Below, piece by piece: positions 60,779 to 64,000 of a stretch of DNA of 64,000 bases; position 1 is the stretch's first letter; each line of letters begins with the position of its first letter. Source of the DNA: Sanghuangporus weigelae (taxonomy: Eukaryota; Basidiomycota; Agaricomycetes; Hymenochaetales; Hymenochaetaceae); NCBI GenBank assembly GCA_033182465.1, contig CP137320.1, positions 2,666,001 through 2,730,000 on the forward strand. Reading direction: 5' to 3'. The notes below the pieces were generated by a model. The model saw only the letters and a list, made by a program, of their open reading frames with translations. It did not search any database and was not told the DNA's origin. Position numbers and translations under genes: made by a program.

Positions 60779-62826
60779 ATGTCATGGACGAAATTCCTTC
60801 CAGAGAACGTCCGCGAGCATCCTGAGCATTTTGTTGGTCCTTACGTTGCGGGGGTCATTGTCCAGAGTCTAGAGACAGGTATTCTCATCGGCCAATCCGT
60901 ACGGTTTTGGACCCGCGCACACTACGAGCCACCCATCATCAAATCACTCGTTGCATTCGTTTCGTTTTTTGCCCTGTAAGTGCTTTTCTTAGCTCTTTCA
61001 TCTACTCTCGAATATGGTTCTCGTCCATACATGCACTCGGGTTTTATAGAGAGCTGGCCGTGCCCGCGTGCGAGAGGAAATCCTATTTCTGTCTAAGCTT
61101 TCATATGAATATGAAGAGGCAAAGCTGACGATATGTGTTTGCTTCGACTTCGCGCAGGTTCCAGACATTCATTGCGATATACAACACGTGGCGAGTTGTC
61201 GTACTCAGCTTCGGAGATGTTGTAAATACTTCCCGTGTCCTTTTTCCCATCCAAACAAACGGACATGTACTTAATTTATGACAGATAACCGTGGTTGACC
61301 TGGGATGGGCGGACCGAATACAGCCTGCATTGGTAAGAACCTTTCAACAGGCCAGGGAGAAGGTGTATGTTAACCATGTGCTTAATTTGCTGTATGTCTC
61401 GGTTCTTTTTTAGAACTGTGTCATGGCCGCCCCGTTTCAAGCGTTCCTTATCTGGCGATGTTGGAATGTAAATATGACATTAGATTTATACATGCGTTAT
61501 CTTGCTAATTCAGATGTTTGCGGCAGGTATTACAAAGACGGTGGATTATTTTGGTCAGTCCTCGGAGACTGTAACCAACATAACGAAGACATCGTTCCTT
61601 ATTGATCAATAGGCACCTCTGGTCTCGGTTCTCCTGCCAAACGTCGTCATGAACATATACATTACAATCAATATATTTTTCATCTCGTCCACTACACAAT
61701 TGCTAAATGGACCACCTGTACGGGCCTCCACCTTTTGAAGATTGATAGAATACTCATGACTACCACTGGTGATAGGATTCATGTTAGTTCCAAACGATAG
61801 TTCATTTATGCTCGAGTCGCTGATATGTTGTACTTATGTCAGACATAACGGCTTTTGTCCTTACAGCCGGTGAGTGCCTATCTTTTGGGGAGCAAAATGT
61901 CAGCAACTTATGTATCTTGATAGTCCTCGACATAATGATTACCGCACTTAGTGAGTCTACTTGGTGTTTCTCTCGTCCCTGGCTCGGATCCGAATTTGAC
62001 TTTCAGTGATGTGGTTCCTTCTTCGCGTCAAATCGCAAGTCATTTCTAGACATTTAGCACGAGTCAGTATCCAGCTCAATCGTCTTCTATTTCTTGCTGA
62101 CCAGATCCCAGGTAATTGTTCGACTTCACCGTATGGTGTGGGAAGCGGCTGTCCCTCCCTGCGCGTGTGCGATAGTAGCGTGCGCCGTATACATTACCAT
62201 GGTGAGTCGTACAGCCGGCCCAGCCCCTGGTTGCATTGGCTAAGAATAATCTGTAGTCTCAAGATAATCTGTGGGATGTTTTCCTACAGTCGATTCTTGG
62301 AAAGCTCTACGTTATCTCTCTATTTGTCATTCTGTGAGATCTACGGTTCTGCAGCATACTTCTTGAACGTCGAGACTTACGGTCGTCAAAGGAACGGTCG
62401 TGCAGACCTGAAGCGGTCGGTTCCCACCTTGACACAGTCTACTCGGATGTCGAGATACTGGGCTAATGACACACCGTTCCAATTCCGGGTCGATGTACGT
62501 CTCTCGATCTTGAGCAATCGTTCTCTTCAGATTTGAACCCTTTTGTCCATCATTTGCAGCTGACGAGCGTGATCGACCTGCAGGCTCAATCCGACGTGGA
62601 GATGGACCCAACGGCGAATGCACCTCTGCGTCCCGGCGGAGACAGACACGAGTGGAAAGCTCGCTTGTCGTCTCGAGATAGTACAATCCCGGAGCTTGGA
62701 CGAGGCGGCTTGGTTGCCGTCCCCTCACATGAGCCCTTCTTCTTTGAGGTTCAGGATAGGGCGGAGACCAGCAGCTTTGTCATGGTAACGAGGCCGCCGA
62801 CTGTGTTGCATCGATCTACCGGATGA
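60779..62826 (+). CDS. Seven-helix membrane protein, DUF6534-like
   Basis: Start MSWTKFLPENVREH. Several hydrophobic segments follow: GPYVAGVIVQSLETGILIG, IIKSLVAFVSFFALFQ, CVMAAPFQAFLIWRCW, VSVLLPNVVMNIYITINIF, and LTAVVLDIMITALMWFLL. The polar loop after the first helix and the motif LNGRADLKR just after the last helix (recovered by splicing CT|GTGAGATC to AAAG|GAACGG) are hallmarks of this basidiomycete family, usually LNxRxSxR. The cytosolic tail is polar. About eight exons; those between 61.46 and 61.95 kb are uncertain. Function unknown; expansion in mushrooms suggests receptor-like roles, which is inference. Confidence 0.75.
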
Positions 62827-63177
62827 GGTGACAGGAGAATGTCGTGCTAGTCCCAGCCGAAAACCACTTTATTTATGAATTCTTCAGATTTAATTCCAAG
62901 TAGTGTGACGACTGCAGTAATAGAGGACTCTGAGGAGAAGGGGACAATAAATCCAATTGAAGCCGCGATGGATTTTAAATTGAAACTCCGCACAAAACCT
63001 GTGATCCGCGTCTCGTGCTTTGATGATGATCTGAAGCCGCTTCCGGATGTGGCAGTACGGTTGGATTTCAAGAGGCGCATTGCCGACAAACGCGTGCTCA
63101 TCATCTCTTCCTTCGTCGCCATCGTGCCTCCTCATTTGTTGCTCTCTTTCTTGTCGGCGTCGCCATCGCGAGCCACG
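62827..63177. other. Short intergenic region before the shugoshin gene
   Basis: About 350 bp. Open frames exist on both strands but look like chance; no domain. Likely 3' flank plus promoter. Confidence 0.45.
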
Positions 63178-64000
63178 ATGAGCAGGCGCGACTCTTCCCG
63201 CGTGCACATCGCCGTGCGCCAGAACGACACGCTCGCGGAATTCGAGAACTGTAAGTTCACTAGTGTCGCGGGTGCACCTTCGAGCGCGTGTGCCGCACGC
63301 GTTCAGCACCCCATCCTTCATTTCACCCGCTTCTAACTCTGCCATTTCATCTTTCTCTTTAGTCAAGAAGAAATTCCTCTTTGCTAACAAGCAGATAACG
63401 AAGTACGTCTATCAAAGTCTCATCAAATCATTTCCGGAGTTAGAGTGCTAATGAATGTATTTGGTTACGTAGGCAAAATTGTAGCTTGAGCATGAAGATT
63501 GAGGAGCTCAATGCACACATCTCATCCCTCTACGTTGAAAATTTACGATTGCGCGCGTCAGAGATCGCGTTACAGTCTCAGCTCAAGAGGGAGAAGGTCA
63601 GGAGCCACAAGATCATGGCCGATGCCGAGGCTGCTGTGAGTATCACCCCTTCTCCTCATATCGCTTCACGGCTCGCGGGAACTCGTTCCTGCAGTCTAGA
63701 AGCAAAACCACGATGCTGAACGGAAGCTATATACGCTTGTATATACAGGTATTCAATCTTCTCAAGCACTTCGGTATTATCCGGGAGTCGTACAACGTGC
63801 CCACCGAACGTCCACATTCACCCAAAGATACGATGGATTCTCCTCCTTCGCCGCGCTCGCGCAAGCCGCCGCCACGCTCACCGTCTGCCATGCGTCTCGC
63901 GCAGCTCCCATCTATACCCGACATCACTGAGGAACCCGAATTGAATGAGATTTCATCCGAGGGAAACGACGATGAGCATTTCCCAGCGGAAAGAATGAAT
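63178..64000 (+). CDS. SGO1: Shugoshin, N-terminal part (runs off right edge)
   Basis: Protector of centromeric cohesin that recruits PP2A in mitosis and meiosis. Exons read MSRRDSSRVHIAVRQNDT, then FKKKFLFANKQITKQN, then SLSMKIEELNAHISSLYVEN followed by LRLRASEIALQSQLKREK. This is the shugoshin N-terminal coiled coil with its NKQI and LYVENLRLR signature. After another intron comes a disordered Pro/Ser-rich part (SPPSPRSRKPPPRSP). The C-terminal basic shugoshin motif that binds phosphorylated H2A would lie beyond position 64000. Introns are short GT-AG types. No sign of damage in the visible part. Confidence 0.82.

Noticed and set aside
62847-63336. Overlapping open frames on both strands before the shugoshin gene
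   Set aside because: No domain, mutually overlapping, and located where untranslated flanks are expected.
1-64000. tRNA, rRNA and CRISPR arrays
   Set aside because: Looked for B-box-like words and regular spacer repeats by eye; none convincing. A tRNA scan would be decisive.

Overview
The window looks like nuclear DNA of a basidiomycete fungus, most likely an agaricomycete. Genes are close together on both strands and cut by many short GT-AG introns of about 45-75 bases. The gene families are typical of that group: a heme-thiolate peroxidase, a sedolisin, a DUF6534-like membrane protein, a lectin-like single-pass membrane protein, a C2 protein, a shugoshin, and a histidine kinase carrying two complete kinase-receiver modules, an arrangement known from Basidiomycota. 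I saw no rRNA, tRNA or CRISPR.

Left part (1-7.6 kb): a FluG-like amidohydrolase running off the left edge, the release factor eRF1, a secreted sedolisin, and an unrecognised 261-aa protein.

Repeat block (7.67-19.70 kb): a 12,031-bp interval bounded by about 37-bp inverted repeats and TA duplications is one Tc1/mariner-like (IS630 type) DNA transposon of about 3.2 kb. It has been inflated by later insertions. One LTR-like element sits inside a transposase intron. A three-deep nest of LTR-like elements splits a tandem repeat in the transposase. A second copy of a 1,512-bp LTR-like unit splits the N-terminal coding region. A 1.5-kb foldback element with about 400-bp arms sits near the transposon's 5' end. 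The whole block separates two divergently transcribed host genes that were about 460 bp apart before the insertion.

Middle (20-29 kb): two genes on the same strand each encode a BRCT domain followed by a Rap1-type Myb domain, the layout of the telomere protein Rap1. Between them lie a heme-thiolate peroxidase gene and a small RWDD2-like gene. Only the second Rap1-like protein shows a plausible RCT-like C-terminus. I consider this pair the most interesting coding find.

Right part (29.8-64 kb): a large disordered protein, a C2-domain protein diverging from the nucleotide-excision-repair gene RAD7, a 4-kb stretch holding an unidentified heavily spliced or decaying gene, a small 116-aa protein, the RNA lariat debranching enzyme DBR1, an intracellular GH3 beta-glucosidase with a PA14 insert, the 7.9-kb dual hybrid histidine kinase gene with microexons of 18 and 11 nt, a lectin-like membrane protein, a Bet1/Sft1-type SNARE, a seven-helix DUF6534-like protein, and the 5' end of a shugoshin gene. 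Apart from the Rap1-like pair the neighbours do not form an obvious pathway or cluster.
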